From positions 26,225,775 through 26,289,774 of the forward strand of contig NC_054881.1 of assembly GCF_018320785.1 (NCBI RefSeq): DNA of 64,000 bases. Reading direction: 5' to 3'. This document shows positions 63,141 through 64,000 of the stretch, piece by piece; within the stretch, counting starts at the first letter, position 1; the number at the start of each line of letters is the position of its first letter. A program made the translations under genes and the position numbers. Under the pieces are notes generated by a model. That model was not told where the DNA came from. It did not search any database and was given only the letters and a program-made list of their open reading frames with translations. Origin of the DNA: Cheilinus undulatus. Lineage: Eukaryota > Chordata > Actinopteri > Labriformes > Labridae.

Positions 63141-64000
63141 TTGTAGGAAATTGATCTTAATTTCTTGATGATGGTAGCAATATAAAAAATAGTAGGAACA
63201 GCTATGATTGATGGAAAACAGTCATGATAGAAAACAGAACAATGCAATATTAGCAATAGCAGCCAGGATGGTAATGAAAATAGGGAAAACTAATATTATG
63301 AAATATAGCAGTGAGGTAATACTGCTCTTGGATTCAACAAAAGTAGAATTTCTCGAAAGGTGTGCATCCCATTAGGTCTGGTGTTATCCTATCTTAATTA
63401 CTGAAATGATTTTTAATGTCTATCAAATTTGATGCATTTACTCTGAGGCCTCTTAGTGCATGAGGCCTTAGGCAATCACTCCCCACTGCCCAGTCATTAC
63501 TGCATGTCCTCTCTTTATCATTTTGGCTTCCAACAAGGCTAAAAACAAGATTTTCATTCAACATTTAAACCATTTCCATGTTTTCATTAAGGGTGTTGTA
63601 ACAGGATAGTATTGTTTCTCTCCCAAACACTTTCATCCTGTTTGTGATGCCACTTTGCATAAAACGGTCGTACTGCAGTCTCCAGATCTCCAATACCTAG
63701 CAACAGATGGTTGAATTGAATTTAATGAGACAGGTAGATGATTGATGAAAAGTGTCTACCGTCAGACATGCAAATAACTAAAATGATGCTCAGAACATTT
63801 AAGATGACACAATCAACCAAAGAAAAAACACCAACGAAAGTGTGTTTACAAAAGTTTTTTTCATATATCAGTCTAATCTTTCTGCCCATCTGTCTGACTT
63901 CTTTCCTTGTTTCTGTTTTGTTTCTTTCTTTTCTGAGCTTTTTTTTCTCCCCTGTACCTTTTTATCCCTCTCTAGCCTACAATTCCCTCTCTTTGGGTCC
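63141..64000. other. Right edge of the window, nothing recognised
   Basis: AT-rich DNA becoming pyrimidine-rich after 63870. No ORF, exon or repeat could be supported. Confidence 0.35.

Overview
The window is vertebrate, most likely teleost fish, nuclear DNA. It holds three spliced genes with GT-AG introns at vertebrate-conserved positions, separated by long AT-rich stretches full of Tc1-like, hAT-like and SINE-like repeats and very large simple repeats. The species cannot be named from the sequence; a percomorph-type fish is a guess from the repeat types.

Layout. 1-1.8 kb: a Tc1-like relic and a hAT-like end. 1.8-4.0 kb: pgam2 (muscle phosphoglycerate mutase, minus strand, 3 exons, complete). 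4-12 kb: intergenic, with a TTAA-flanked MITE and a full-length dead Tc1-like element. 12.0-16.2 kb: nefl (neurofilament light, plus strand, 4 exons, complete). 16.2-22.8 kb: repeat-rich gap between convergent genes. 22.8-28.1 kb: nefm (neurofilament medium, minus strand, 3 exons, complete). 28.5-31.0 kb: a roughly 2.5-kb CTAT/GATA array directly upstream of nefm. 31-64 kb: no gene recognised; dead DNA transposons, a 0.9-kb TTTAG array, GACA-rich tracts and a three-level nest of transposons at 57.1-58.9 kb.

How the genes relate. nefl and nefm lie tail to tail, as in the mammalian NEFM/NEFL pair. They share two intron positions in the rod, including an exon of exactly 125 bp in each, so they are old tandem paralogues. 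Their products co-assemble into neuronal 10-nm filaments: NF-L forms the core, and NF-M brings a long acidic tail with 13 clustered Ser-Pro-Lys sites. pgam2 is a glycolytic enzyme gene with muscle-type promoter motifs and is functionally unrelated.

I found no convincing new gene system. The points most worth checking are the giant GATA array at the nefm promoter, the alternative in-frame splice donor in the nefl tail, and several unusually well delimited non-autonomous transposons: a hAT MITE with a perfect 8-bp target duplication, two opposite TTAA-flanked MITE copies, and a Tc1 deletion derivative that keeps the transposase N-terminus.
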